Assembly: GCA_002340355.1 (NCBI GenBank)
Contig: DDLX01000018.1
Span: forward strand, 316,805 to 380,804
Source of the DNA: Cytophagales bacterium UBA2561
GTDB taxonomy: Bacteria; Bacteroidota; Bacteroidia; Cytophagales; Thermoflexibacteraceae
Reading direction: 5' to 3'
DNA length: 64,000 bases
Shown: piece after piece, positions 9,602-19,080 of the stretch
Numbering within the stretch: position 1 is the stretch's first letter
Layout: every line of letters starts with the position of its first letter
Program-made: the position numbers and the translations under genes
Notes under the pieces: generated by a model
Told to the model about the DNA's origin: nothing
Databases searched by the model: none
What the model saw: only the letters and a program-made list of their open reading frames with translations

Positions 9602-9905
9602 TTATTTCGTATTTGGTTCTAAAGTTTTATAAAAATGTGCTGGGAATTTGTCGAGGAATCAAGATTAGTAAAATCTCTTTCTTTGTATTCGTAAAAGAGT
9701 CAATGGGAGTTGTTAAATATTATTTGATGAATTATTAACGACTATTGTCTTTCTTTATTAAATCTGAAATTATTTAGAGAAAAGAATAATTAGAAATAGA
9801 ATTCATTTCTAAACAAAAAAATCCTACCAAGTTCTCGTTTGGTAGGATCGAAATATTCGAGATATGAATTGTAAAAAATAACTATCTTATGATATACAAA
9901 ATAGA
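9602..9905. other. Intergenic gap with the terminator of the cco genes
   Basis: This AT-rich gap lies between the fibre gene start and the end of the SafE-like gene. The only structure seen is the terminator at 9815-9848. No open frame or RNA gene was recognised. A clear -7 element for the fibre gene was not found. Confidence 0.5.
9815..9848 (-). terminator. Intrinsic terminator of the ccoG-fixH-safE genes
   Basis: Perfect 10-bp stem atcctaccaa (9821-9830) / ttggtaggat (9839-9848) with an 8-nt loop. On the minus strand it is followed by six T (complement of 9815-9820). It sits 57 bp beyond the stop of the last gene of the cluster. Confidence 0.8.
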
Positions 9906-10625
9906 TTATTGATTTTCTGGTACATCACAACACTCAACTTGAATTTGGCTATTATTTAGGGATTCAGCTACAGGGCTTAAATAGGGAATGCCTAAACCTA
10001 ATCCTCTCACAATCATTAATATTGCAACAATCGAAACCAAATAAGGAGTAGAAGTTTTAAGCCAAATTTTCACACGATTTTTGAGTAAACTTCGAGAAAG
10101 TGAGACTGCCAGCATCAAAGGAATCGTACCCACCCCAAAACTCATCATATACAAAATTCCACTTTCGGGAGTTCCACTTAAAATAGCACCTGAAGCGGCA
10201 GCATAAACCAATCCACATGGTAAAAATCCTGTCAAGAGTCCTGATAAGAATAATGATTTAGGGGAATAGTTTTTGAGTAATTTGCTAAAGTTTTGTTTGA
10301 GAAGTCGCGTTAACCAAAATTTTTCAGAGAATGTTGCATTTTTTCCGACCCCAAAATACAATAAGAACATTAAAATTCCTGCTCCAATACTCAAATATTG
10401 TTGCCCATTAAAACCTTGAATAGACATTCCTAATAAACTGAAAATCAAACCAATAATACCATAGGTAAAAATTCGCCCAGCATTGAAAATCAAACTATCT
10501 ATCAAAACAGAAACTTTGGTTTGTAAATCCATTGGTACAGCAAGCATCACAGGTCCGCACATTCCTACACAATGGAAACTACCTGCTAAACCAAACAAGA
10601 AAGCTGTTAAATAAAAATCTGTCAT
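9906..10625 (-). CDS. SafE/UreH-like membrane protein of the cbb3 oxidase maturation cluster
   Basis: A 239-residue membrane protein with about six hydrophobic segments. The start MTDFYLTAFLFGLAGSFHCVGMCGPVMLAV and the internal FLSGLLTGFLPCGLVYAAASGA are typical of the TauE/SafE-related UreH-like family that accompanies ccoG and ccoH in Bacteroidota. His18, Cys19 and Cys23 of the first motif and FLPCGLVY of the second could handle a metal. The family is often proposed to move copper or another metal during cytochrome oxidase assembly, but that is inference. The C-terminus ends with two adjacent cysteines (VECCDVPENQ). It follows fixH with a gap of 66 bp and the cluster terminator lies downstream. 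Confidence 0.8.
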   Translation of the reverse strand: MTDFYLTAFLFGLAGSFHCVGMCGPVMLAVPMDLQTKVSVLIDSLIFNAGRIFTYGIIGLIFSLLGMSIQGFNGQQYLSIGAGILMFLLYFGVGKNATFSEKFWLTRLLKQNFSKLLKNYSPKSLFLSGLLTGFLPCGLVYAAASGAILSGTPESGILYMMSFGVGTIPLMLAVSLSRSLLKNRVKIWLKTSTPYLVSIVAILMIVRGLGLGIPYLSPVAESLNNSQIQVECCDVPENQ

Positions 10626-10691
10626 ATCGAAAGGCTATAAAAAAATTTGTAGCAATCACTTTTAGAGTCATGATATAAATTACTTCAAAAA

Positions 10692-11162
10692 TTATTTTAC
10701 ATCGAAATCATAATTTTTGAAATATTTTTCATTCTTGTAGGAAAAGAGTAGTTCAACAGCCCAACGTCCTTTTTGTAATTTCTCAAGATTCAGATTTTGG
10801 AGATTACTTTCAGAAAGTTGTATTGGAACTTTAAAATCAAGATTAGCATTTGAAGGACGGAAAAACCAATATTCTCCCTGAACGCTGGTGTTTTCAAATT
10901 CTGTAGGTAATTGAACTTGAAGTAATTTATTTGCTGGGATGTATTTTATACTCAATGATTTACCCAACTTGTTGGCTCGTTTAATTTCCTGAATACGAGA
11001 CTCATACTTAATTTCCTCAGCATAATAATCAGGACGAACTAAATTTACATCCTGTTGAAAAGCACCATACACCATCGAAAAAATCATAATTCCAAATAGT
11101 ACAAATGCTCCAATGATGATTAGAGGAATAAAACCTCCTTTTGTTGAATTACTCATGTTCAT
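10692..11162 (-). CDS. fixH: FixH/CcoH family protein
   Basis: A 156-residue single-pass membrane protein. It has one transmembrane helix near the N-terminus (GGFIPLIIIGAFVLFGIMIF), then the conserved short stretch VNLVRPDYYAEEIKYESRI, then a periplasmic beta domain. This arrangement is characteristic of FixH, which is required for assembly of cbb3-type cytochrome oxidase. It lies 123 bp after ccoG and before the SafE-like gene, the usual order in this phylum. A second Met two codons in could be the real start. The assignment rests on the RPDYY motif, topology and neighbours. Confidence 0.85.
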   Translation of the reverse strand: MNMSNSTKGGFIPLIIIGAFVLFGIMIFSMVYGAFQQDVNLVRPDYYAEEIKYESRIQEIKRANKLGKSLSIKYIPANKLLQVQLPTEFENTSVQGEYWFFRPSNANLDFKVPIQLSESNLQNLNLEKLQKGRWAVELLFSYKNEKYFKNYDFDVK

Positions 11163-11285
11163 TAATGTTTTGATGTGTCTAAAATAAACTATTTATGAGG
11201 ACTATGAAAATAGCATTTTTCAAACAAATTACCTTTGACAAAGTTTGAAATTCTCTATCAAAGGTAATACAAAAGCACCTAAAAT

Positions 11286-12707
11286 CTAAGGTACCATGAA
11301 CTTCGATTCTTCAGTTTCGATAAGGCGACCATCTTGGTCATAAAACCCAATTTCAATTTTTCGTTTTGCCTTCCGAGCCGTCTCCTGAGACATTTCGATA
11401 ATTACGGCTCCTGTGACCAATCCTTCAACAGGAATCTGTAACATAGATTCATTATTCTCTTGTCCTATAATTTGGATAGTTGCTTCTTTAGGCGAAATCA
11501 GTCGAAGTGTAACCGCTTTATCAGTTGCCGATTTATTAATCACCTTGTAATTGTACAAGTTCGTAAACGTTCCTCTATCAGTTTTTTGATATATTTGCCC
11601 ACGAGACCGAATTAGGGTAGTATCTAACTCTTGGCGCATAAATAATAATGCTCCAATCGCCCCTACCAATATTGTTAGGACAGCAATGTATGCACCAATT
11701 CGTGGAGTAATTCGGAATTTTTGTCCATTTTTAATTCCGTTCTCAGAATCGTATCGAATTAGTCCTTTAGGCTTGTCAATACGTTCCATCATCTCATCAC
11801 AAGCATCAATACAAGCCGTACAATTGACACATTCCAGCTGAGTTCCGTTACGAATATCGATACCTGTTGGACAAACAAAAACACATTGTTTACAATCAAT
11901 ACAATCTCCACTAGTACGTTCCTGTCCTTTACGAAGCTTTCCACGAGGTTCACCACGTACATAATCATAGGCAACAACTACTGAGTCACTATCCAATAAT
12001 ACACCTTGTAAACGTCCATAAGGACAAACCATAGTACAAGCTTGTTCTCGGAACTTGGAAAATACACCATAGAAAGCCAAACTAAATGCTATAATAGCTG
12101 ATAAACCAACTAAATGATTCTTAGGATGATCAGTCACAATTTCTTGAAGTACCTCAATCCCAATAATGTACGATAAAAAGACATTGGCAATTAGAAATGA
12201 AATTGCAAAGAAAATGGTATGCTTCAGAGTTTTCTTGATGATTTTTTCGCTATTCCAAGGCTGACGAGCCAATTTTTTTTGTTTATTGTAGTCGCCCTCA
12301 ATCATGTATTCAATCCTACGAAAAACCATTTCCATAAAAATCGTTTGTGGACAAATCCAACCACAAAAAACCCGTCCAAATGCTACGGTAAACAGAACAA
12401 TGAAAACAATTGACGTTAAGAAGATAATCCCAAAAATAATGAAATCTTGGGGCCAAAAGATGACTCCGAAAAAGATAAATTTTCGATTAAGAATATCAAA
12501 CAAAATCAGAGGATTACCCCCAATTTTGACAAATGGCGCACCGAATAAGAAGCCTAATAAAAGAGTACTGACTACTGTTCGAGCATTATAATACTTCCCT
12601 GTTTGCTTCTTGACATAAAGCCACTTGCGCCTGCCATCATCACCAACAGTTGATATACGGTCTCGAAACGCTTCTTTATTGCGTTTAGGGGGAGTTTTGA
12701 CTGCCAT
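11286..12707 (-). CDS. ccoG: Cytochrome c oxidase accessory protein CcoG (FixG/RdxA)
   Basis: A 473-residue membrane-bound ferredoxin-like protein needed for cbb3 oxidase biogenesis; in studied bacteria it acts in copper reduction or delivery. It has membrane segments at about 45-65, 90-110, 165-190, 200-215 and 335-355. Cysteine motifs CGWICP (115-120) and CTMVCP (224-229) are followed by two 4Fe-4S motifs, Cys269/272/275/279 and Cys293/296/299/303. The C-terminal 110 residues form the periplasmic Ig-like domain of the family. The oxidase subunits ccoNOP are not beside it: upstream is a divergent acyl-CoA ligase gene. A possible -7 element TAATTTTG lies at 12747-12754 on the minus strand, with no clear -33 partner. 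Confidence 0.95.
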   Translation of the reverse strand: MAVKTPPKRNKEAFRDRISTVGDDGRRKWLYVKKQTGKYYNARTVVSTLLLGFLFGAPFVKIGGNPLILFDILNRKFIFFGVIFWPQDFIIFGIIFLTSIVFIVLFTVAFGRVFCGWICPQTIFMEMVFRRIEYMIEGDYNKQKKLARQPWNSEKIIKKTLKHTIFFAISFLIANVFLSYIIGIEVLQEIVTDHPKNHLVGLSAIIAFSLAFYGVFSKFREQACTMVCPYGRLQGVLLDSDSVVVAYDYVRGEPRGKLRKGQERTSGDCIDCKQCVFVCPTGIDIRNGTQLECVNCTACIDACDEMMERIDKPKGLIRYDSENGIKNGQKFRITPRIGAYIAVLTILVGAIGALLFMRQELDTTLIRSRGQIYQKTDRGTFTNLYNYKVINKSATDKAVTLRLISPKEATIQIIGQENNESMLQIPVEGLVTGAVIIEMSQETARKAKRKIEIGFYDQDGRLIETEESKFMVP

Positions 12708-12929
12708 ATTTTTTTAATCTATTTAAGTTATTCGTTCATTGTTAGGCAAAATTACGACCTTTGAATGATTCTGATACCGTTTGTGAGGAAATATCCTATA
12801 AACACCTGTATTTGTACCGCAAGTTATTATCATTAAGAACAAATACATAAATTTGATGTATCAAAAAAATTCAATTTTAGAGAGTTATTAAATAATAATC
12901 AAAAGTAGTCTTATAAAATCGAATAGAAA

Positions 12930-14477
12930 ATGATTTTAGTCACTAAAGCTCAAGAACATAGAAGGCGTACTGCTATCGTAGATATTCATGGACATTATTC
13001 CTATCAAAATTTAGAAGATACTTCAGCTTATATAGCTAAAAAATTATTAAAGTTAAATGCTGATTATCAAAATATTCCTATTACCTTTTTGATACCACCA
13101 AGTTTTGAGTATGTTGCCGTGCAATGGGGTATTTGGCGAGCTGGTGCTATTGCCGTTCCAATTGCCCTAACTCACCCTCCTGCCGAAGTAAATTATGTCT
13201 TAGAAGATAGTCAGGCTCGAATTATTTTTGTTCATTCAACATATCTTGAAAAAGTACAAAAAATAGCTCAAAAGAAATCTATCCAAATTATTGAAATCTC
13301 ATCTGAGTTATTAGCTCAAGCTCAACAGGATTTTAACACCAAAACCGACACAAAATATCAAAAAACATCCCTAAAACTTCCTGAGATTTCAGATGACCGT
13401 TCCGCAATGATGATTTATACAAGCGGCACAACAAACCGTCCAAAAGGAGTCGTTACAACTCATGGAAACATAAAGGCACAAATAAAAACTTTAGTTGAAG
13501 CATGGGGTTGGGAATCCAGTGATTATATTTTAAATATTTTGCCCTTACATCATGTTCATGGTGTAATTAATGTGGTAAGCTGTGCGCTTTATGCAGGGGC
13601 AACTTGTGAAATGCACGAGCGATTTAATGTTGAACGGACGTGGGAAGTTTTAGCTTCAGGTCGATTAACTTTATTTATGGCTGTACCTACTATTTATCAA
13701 AAATTAATTCAATTTTGGGAAAAATCACCTGCGTATGAAAAAACGTATCTATCTAACCAAATTTGTAAATTACGTTTAATGGTTTCAGGATCAGCTGCCT
13801 TACCAGTCACCGTTTTACAAAAATGGAAAAGCATTAGTACACATACTTTATTGGAACGTTATGGTATGACTGAGATTGGAATGGGGCTTTCAAATTCTTT
13901 GAATGGAGAGCGTTTAGTAGGCAAGGTAGGAAAGCCTTTACCAAATGTTGAAATCCGATTAGTTGATGAAAAAGGGAAAACAATCGAAGAAATAGCACAA
14001 AGTGGTGAAATACAGATAAAAAGTCCTTCAGTTTTTAAAGAATATTGGCAAAAAACCGAAGCTACTCAAGAAGCATTTACAGAAGATGGTTGGTTTATTA
14101 CAGGAGATATTGCTCAGCAAGATGAAGATGGAAATTATCAAATTTTAGGGCGAAAATCTCAAGATATTATCAAAACAGGAGGCTTTAAAGTTTCGGCATT
14201 AGAAATTGAAAGTATCCTTTTAACCTTGCAAGAAATCGAAGAATGTGCTGTGGTTGGCATTCCTCATGATGAATTTGGTGAAAAAGTAGGTATTCTTTTT
14301 ATGAGTAATATTTCTGATATAAATCTCGAAAATTTGAAAGAAAAATCCAAAAAACACCTTGCACCTTACAAAGTACCTTCTTTTTGGAAAAAAGTTGAAA
14401 AACTACCCCGTAATGCAATGGGAAAAGTGTTAAAACCCACAGTTAGAAGGCAATTTTCTGCCAAAGATAAAGTTTAG
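12930..14477 (+). CDS. Acyl-CoA synthetase of the malonyl-CoA ligase (MatB/ACSF3) type
   Basis: An ANL-superfamily enzyme that activates a carboxylic acid as an adenylate and transfers it to CoA. The 515 residues show the P-loop MIYTSGTTNRPKGVV (about residue 160), the PLHHVHG core motif, GMTEIGM, the A8 hinge DGWFITGDIAQQDEDGNYQI with GRKSQDIIKTGGFKVS, and the catalytic Lys in PRNAMGKVLKP near the C-terminus. The LPLHHVHGVINVV...GATCEMHERF stretch resembles ACSF3 and MatB, so malonate or methylmalonate is the likely substrate. Substrate choice cannot be fixed without comparing binding-pocket residues; a short-chain fatty acid is an alternative. The gene is monocistronic, divergent from ccoG. 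Confidence 0.85.
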   Translation: MILVTKAQEHRRRTAIVDIHGHYSYQNLEDTSAYIAKKLLKLNADYQNIPITFLIPPSFEYVAVQWGIWRAGAIAVPIALTHPPAEVNYVLEDSQARIIFVHSTYLEKVQKIAQKKSIQIIEISSELLAQAQQDFNTKTDTKYQKTSLKLPEISDDRSAMMIYTSGTTNRPKGVVTTHGNIKAQIKTLVEAWGWESSDYILNILPLHHVHGVINVVSCALYAGATCEMHERFNVERTWEVLASGRLTLFMAVPTIYQKLIQFWEKSPAYEKTYLSNQICKLRLMVSGSAALPVTVLQKWKSISTHTLLERYGMTEIGMGLSNSLNGERLVGKVGKPLPNVEIRLVDEKGKTIEEIAQSGEIQIKSPSVFKEYWQKTEATQEAFTEDGWFITGDIAQQDEDGNYQILGRKSQDIIKTGGFKVSALEIESILLTLQEIEECAVVGIPHDEFGEKVGILFMSNISDINLENLKEKSKKHLAPYKVPSFWKKVEKLPRNAMGKVLKPTVRRQFSAKDKV

Positions 14478-14570
14478 TTTTTTACATATTTTTTTATTTT
14501 TATGATTATCAAGAAAATATAGCATTTAATTATTTGATAATCACACTACTTCAACAAGTTTAAAATTGAC

Positions 14571-15200
14571 ATGGAAACCATTGATTTATTAGAGAAATTG
14601 GAAGATTTGACCCAAATGCGCTTTGAATTTATGGAAGGGCGGTTTTGGCTCAAAAATACGGGCGAACCATTGTCACAAGAAATGATAAATTATATTTTGA
14701 GTGATAAATTTGACATTCATTTTTTTCAACAAAATTTTTCAGATATGGCATCAGTCAATCACACCAAAATTATCAGACAATTAGATGGAATGTTTTGGCA
14801 ACAATTAAATCAAACCGAATACCTCCATTATGTGGAAAGTATCCAGATAAAAACCAAATTATTTGGCTCATTTATGCGCCCTGATTTAACCATAGTTTTA
14901 GCCCAAACAGAAGAATTATCTGCCCAAAGTGTATTAGGAAATCCCCATACCATTGTGGAAGTGTTATCATCTTCGACTGAAAAATATGACCGAAATCAAA
15001 AAAAAGAAGCCTACCAAACTATCCCAAGTTTACAAGAGTACCTCCTCATTGCTCAAGATGAACATAAAATTGAACAATACATCCGAGACGGAAAAACCAA
15101 CTGGACAGTTAAAATTTATGACTCAATTGAGCAAACTTGCATCCTGACGGTAGGAGTAAAAATTAAATTGAGTAAATTATATCAAGACATAATACAGTAG
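14571..15200 (+). CDS. Uma2 family (DUF820) putative nuclease
   Basis: A 209-residue member of the Uma2/DUF820 family, which has a PD-(D/E)XK nuclease fold and is abundant in Cytophagales and cyanobacteria. The core can be read as VNHTKIIRQLDGMF, then MRPDLTIV (Asp), IVEVLSSSTEKYDRNQKKEAY (Glu and Lys), and SLQEYLLIAQDEHKIEQYIRDG. The catalytic Asp, Glu and Lys are all present, so it is probably active. The biological role of the family is unknown; these genes are often mobile orphans. It stands alone, 93 bp after the acyl-CoA ligase and convergent with the GT9 gene. No partner antitoxin or transposase lies beside it. Confidence 0.85.
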   Translation: METIDLLEKLEDLTQMRFEFMEGRFWLKNTGEPLSQEMINYILSDKFDIHFFQQNFSDMASVNHTKIIRQLDGMFWQQLNQTEYLHYVESIQIKTKLFGSFMRPDLTIVLAQTEELSAQSVLGNPHTIVEVLSSSTEKYDRNQKKEAYQTIPSLQEYLLIAQDEHKIEQYIRDGKTNWTVKIYDSIEQTCILTVGVKIKLSKLYQDIIQ

Positions 15201-15231
15201 TAAATTGCTGAATCATGTAATTGATTTTAAA

Positions 15232-16296
15232 TCATTTTTTCAAAACAGAAAGCCCTGCCTCAATTACTTCTCGACTCGAAATTTGGTTCATACAATCAAA
15301 ATGCCCTTTTGGACATTGATCTCGACCATTGGCTGTACATGGACGGCATGACAAATCCTTTTCGACTACAGCACTTTTTTCAGGCAATGGAAAAAAACCT
15401 AATTCATAAGTGGTGCATCCAAAAATAGCAGTTACAGGTGTTTTTTGAGCTTGTGCCATATGCATCATTCCTGTATCGTTGGTAATCGCCAAATGTGCCA
15501 TTTTCAATAAAGCTCCTGACTCTAATAAATTCAGTTTTCCTGCAAAATTGAGTGTTTTAGCTGTCGTTTTAAAGTTCATTTCTACGGTGATATCTTGCTG
15601 AATTCTTTCACATAACTCAATATCTTCCCGACCTCCTACAAAAATTATCCATGCGCCATATTTTTGGATATAGTATTTTCCAACTTCGGCAAATCGTTCG
15701 GGCAACCAGCGTTTTGTAGGAGAGCTTGCTCCTGGGCAAAGTACAATTAAAGGTTTTGTAAAATCATAACCTTTCGCTTTTAATTTCTCAGAAACAAATT
15801 CTATTTCGGAGAGAGGTAAAAAAATTTCTGTTCCTTTTCCATCATAAGAAATTCCTTCTGGCTTGAGGGTATCAAAATACCGTTGATAAACAGGTGTAAT
15901 TACTTCAGGATAACGATTCACTCGAAATTTTAGTAAGAAAAAACGATTCCAATATTCTTTGGAGTAAGAAGTTATTTTTGCATCTAAACCAGTTCGTAAA
16001 AAATAACTTCGTAGATTTTTGTGTAAATCAATAATACGATCATATTTTTCAGCTTGAAGTTGTTTTTTTAATTCTTTTAGTCCCGCAAATCCTGTTTTTT
16101 TATCATAAGTTAAAACATTAGAAATATGAGGATTATGACGAAGTAAATCAGCAAATTCCTTTTTTATGACAAAATCAATTTGCGCTTTGGGGTAATGCGT
16201 CCTTACCGAACGCACCAACGGCGTGGTTAAAATAATATCTCCAATCGAACTCTGTCGAATAATTAGAATTTTGGTATATTTCTCCGAATCAGGCAC
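15232..16296 (-). CDS. Glycosyltransferase family 9 (LPS heptosyltransferase-like)
   Basis: A 354-residue GT-B fold enzyme resembling heptosyltransferases WaaC/WaaF, which add sugars to the lipopolysaccharide inner core on the cytoplasmic face. Seen motifs are KILIIRQSSIGDIILTTPLV at the N-terminus, VLCPGASSPTKRWLPERFAEV for nucleotide-sugar binding, and ITNDTGMMHMAQAQKTPVTAIFG. Near the C-terminus a Cys cluster (CRPCTANGRDQCPKGHFDCM) is typical of the group and may bind metal. The donor sugar is not predictable from sequence. It is divergent from tamL. A minus-strand TAATTTTG at 16382-16389 could be its -7 element. Confidence 0.88.
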   Translation of the reverse strand: MPDSEKYTKILIIRQSSIGDIILTTPLVRSVRTHYPKAQIDFVIKKEFADLLRHNPHISNVLTYDKKTGFAGLKELKKQLQAEKYDRIIDLHKNLRSYFLRTGLDAKITSYSKEYWNRFFLLKFRVNRYPEVITPVYQRYFDTLKPEGISYDGKGTEIFLPLSEIEFVSEKLKAKGYDFTKPLIVLCPGASSPTKRWLPERFAEVGKYYIQKYGAWIIFVGGREDIELCERIQQDITVEMNFKTTAKTLNFAGKLNLLESGALLKMAHLAITNDTGMMHMAQAQKTPVTAIFGCTTYELGFFPLPEKSAVVEKDLSCRPCTANGRDQCPKGHFDCMNQISSREVIEAGLSVLKK

Positions 16297-16465
16297 CCGT
16301 ACAACGTTATTTTTGAGAAATTCTTTTGATGAAAATCATACAATATGATTCATTTTTATAAGTATATTACAAAAGAAAAGCCAAAATTACAAAAACCGAA
16401 ATCATTTCATTCTAGATTCTTGGAAAAAGGAATTCTGAAAACTTTTAAGTCCTTTGTTTTTCCCT

Positions 16466-16473
16466 TAATTTTG
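16466..16473 (+). promoter_or_regulatory. Possible -7 element of tamL
   Basis: TAATTTTG fits TAnnTTTG and would place a transcription start about 20 nt before the tamL ATG. No convincing -33 TTTG was found at the right distance, so this is tentative. Confidence 0.3.
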
Positions 16474-16499
16474 GCGATAAAAAATAATATATCCACTCC

Positions 16500-19010
16500 A
16501 TGAAACCTACTTTTTACCTCATTCTAATCGCATTCCTTCCCTTTTTTTCGTCTTGTTCGGTGATGAAAAATCTCCATCCAGACGAAAGATTACTGTATTC
16601 TCAAACCATTGAGGGGGTAAAAGATTTGGATATTGAAGAACTAGAATTATTTTATCGACAGAAACCCAATCGGCGAATTTTATACACCTCGTGGATGCCT
16701 TATTTGGGAGCTTATTTTTTTGGGAAACCCCGTTATGAACGCAAAAAAGAAGATTATAAGAAGAAAATCATTGAGCTAGAACAAAAACTACATCAAATCA
16801 TGTCGGACTCTACTCTGGTCGAAAAACGTAAATACCGACTTGATGAAAAATACAAACGTAAGATTGATGCCTTAAAAGTAGCTTATCGAGAAGGAAATTG
16901 GTTAATGCGTTCGGTAGGTGAACCACCTGCTATTTTTGACTCCTTGAAAATGGTTGTAACTGCCGAAAAATTACAGCTCTTTATTCAACAGGCAGGTTAT
17001 TTTTCGGCTATTGTAAAACCGAAGTATGAAATTAAACATAAAAAAGTTTTTGTAAGATATATTGTAAATCAAGGACTTCCACACTATATTCATCATTTTG
17101 AAATGCTCTCAGAGGATACGGCATTGTTGCATTTTGCTCAAAAAGTGGAAAAGCACTCAGTACTAGAGAAAGGACATCGGTTTTCGCGTCAAAATTTAGT
17201 TTCAGAAAGGGAAAGATTAGCAAGTGCGGTCAAAGAATATGGGTATTTTCACTTCACTAAAGACTACATCTTTTATGAAATAGATACGGTAAATGTTCCT
17301 TCATCCACTACTGAGAAAAAATTTTTAGATATTAAAATTCGACTTGAACCTCCCGAAAATGACACTATTCATCGGCGTTATCAAATTGCTCAAGTCAATT
17401 TTACATCAGATATCCAACAAGCAAAAAATGTGATTTATGAAACCGACTCAGTCACAGGTGAAGTAACTTATCGAGAACGAGAACGAGATACACTTCGAGT
17501 AGGCAAGAAAAATTTTATAATTCACGGACAACGGTATTCACCTCGCATTTTGAGCGAAAAAATTTCTTTACATGAGGGATTATTTTACCATCATAGCAAA
17601 ACCGTACGAACCCAACGAGCTTTGGCACAAATGGGAGTTTTTAAGTTCGTAAATGTACGTTATGATACACTTCCCAATCACAATTTATCAGCTAATATTT
17701 TTGTAAACTCCTTTGATAAATATGATGTTTCGGTCGAATTCGGAGCTAGCATGAGTCAAACGTTACCAGGACCTTTTATTGCTTTGGGATGGCGGACTAG
17801 AAATATTTTCGGAGCAGGAGATGTCTTTGATGTTTCTTTAACCAGTTCAATCGAATCACAAGTTTCGAATCAAAGCAGTAATAATAAACCAACTTATAAT
17901 AGTAATGAAATTAATCTGAATGGTACCTTTTCGATTCCTACAATGCTCTTTCCTATCTCTAAAAAACGCCGCGACAAAATTGGGATTTTTCGGACACAAA
18001 CCAAAATTAGTGGGGGGTGGGTGTTTACTGATCGCCCCGAATATACCCGTACTACCATTACAGGAGCATTTGGTTATACATGGGACAATGGACAATATTC
18101 AAATTTCAAAGTAGATTTATTAAACATTGGGATTATCCGAACACGGCGATTAAGTGCTAGTTTCTTGAACTATTTGTTTGACATTGAATTAGATAGTCGT
18201 TCAGGAAATAAAGGAGTTCTACTACGTTCATTCGAGTCCTCTTTACTTAGTAGTTCTACCTTTAGCTTTACTTATCATAATAGTAAAAATATTCATGATC
18301 TCTATTGGCACACTCATCTGGAGGCAGGTGGCACTTATCTTAATTTATTAGGAAAGGACTTTTTTGAACAAAACCCTACACTTTTAGGCTTGGAATATTA
18401 CCGTTTCTACCGTCTTCAAACCGAATTACGTTATTATATCCCACTCGGAAAAACAGGTAAGTTAGCTTTACGTGGCAATTTTGGGCTAGCCCGTTCATAT
18501 GGTACACAAGATAATGAAGCATCCATCTTGCCCTATGACAAGCATTTTTTTATTGGAGGAAGCAATAGTGTTCGAGCATGGCGACCTCGCCGTTTGGGTC
18601 CAGGTTCATTTACTCCTTCCACTAATGAAGATGGCAGTTTTGATTATAGTTTTGAACAACCAGGGGAGCTGATGTTAGAATTGAATGCCGAATATCGAAA
18701 CAAGTTATTCAGTATCATCAACTGGGCAGTATTTATTGATGCAGGCAATGTTTGGTTAACTCGACCTGATAATCGTATCGGAACAACATTCGATAAACGA
18801 ACTTTTCTAAGTGAATTGGGAGTAGGCGCAGGACTGGGGTTACGATTTGACTTATCATTTTTAATAATGCGATTTGATGCTGCCACTAAAATTTTTGATC
18901 CTGCTTTACCATATGGGAGTCGATTTGTAGGACGAGCATTTTCCTTTCGGGAACTCGTTACACTTCGTGGGCAATCAGTCTTAAATATCGGCATTGGATA
19001 TCCATTCTAA
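16500..19010 (+). CDS. tamL: TamL: BamA/TamA-family outer-membrane lipoprotein
   Basis: An 836-residue Omp85 protein of the Bacteroidota TamL type, which replaces TamA and works with TamB in outer-membrane biogenesis. The N-terminus MKPTFYLILIAFLPFFSSC carries a lipobox with Cys19, the diagnostic difference from TamA. It is followed by POTRA-like domains (about 110-390, with YSPRILSEKISLHEGLFY and RTQRALAQMGVFKFVNV) and a 16-strand barrel. The barrel contains the Omp85 surface-loop motif FFIGGSNSVRAWRPRRLGPG (about 680) and a C-terminal strand ending in Phe (LNIGIGYPF). No tamB follows: the next gene is convergent rplY. Related in role to the envelope genes around it, but not in an operon with them. 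Confidence 0.92.
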   Translation: MKPTFYLILIAFLPFFSSCSVMKNLHPDERLLYSQTIEGVKDLDIEELELFYRQKPNRRILYTSWMPYLGAYFFGKPRYERKKEDYKKKIIELEQKLHQIMSDSTLVEKRKYRLDEKYKRKIDALKVAYREGNWLMRSVGEPPAIFDSLKMVVTAEKLQLFIQQAGYFSAIVKPKYEIKHKKVFVRYIVNQGLPHYIHHFEMLSEDTALLHFAQKVEKHSVLEKGHRFSRQNLVSERERLASAVKEYGYFHFTKDYIFYEIDTVNVPSSTTEKKFLDIKIRLEPPENDTIHRRYQIAQVNFTSDIQQAKNVIYETDSVTGEVTYRERERDTLRVGKKNFIIHGQRYSPRILSEKISLHEGLFYHHSKTVRTQRALAQMGVFKFVNVRYDTLPNHNLSANIFVNSFDKYDVSVEFGASMSQTLPGPFIALGWRTRNIFGAGDVFDVSLTSSIESQVSNQSSNNKPTYNSNEINLNGTFSIPTMLFPISKKRRDKIGIFRTQTKISGGWVFTDRPEYTRTTITGAFGYTWDNGQYSNFKVDLLNIGIIRTRRLSASFLNYLFDIELDSRSGNKGVLLRSFESSLLSSSTFSFTYHNSKNIHDLYWHTHLEAGGTYLNLLGKDFFEQNPTLLGLEYYRFYRLQTELRYYIPLGKTGKLALRGNFGLARSYGTQDNEASILPYDKHFFIGGSNSVRAWRPRRLGPGSFTPSTNEDGSFDYSFEQPGELMLELNAEYRNKLFSIINWAVFIDAGNVWLTRPDNRIGTTFDKRTFLSELGVGAGLGLRFDLSFLIMRFDAATKIFDPALPYGSRFVGRAFSFRELVTLRGQSVLNIGIGYPF

Positions 19011-19023
19011 TTCTGAAAAAAGA

Positions 19024-19051
19024 AAAGGCATGATTTTGAGATCATGCCTTT
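19024..19051. terminator. Bidirectional intrinsic terminator between tamL and rplY
   Basis: Perfect 11-bp stem aaaggcatgat (19024-19034) / atcatgccttt (19041-19051) with a 6-nt loop. On the plus strand it runs into cttttag; on the minus strand into a T-rich tract. It lies between two convergent stops. Confidence 0.8.
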
Positions 19052-19080
19052 CTTTTAGAATCTTATGTATAATCACTAAA

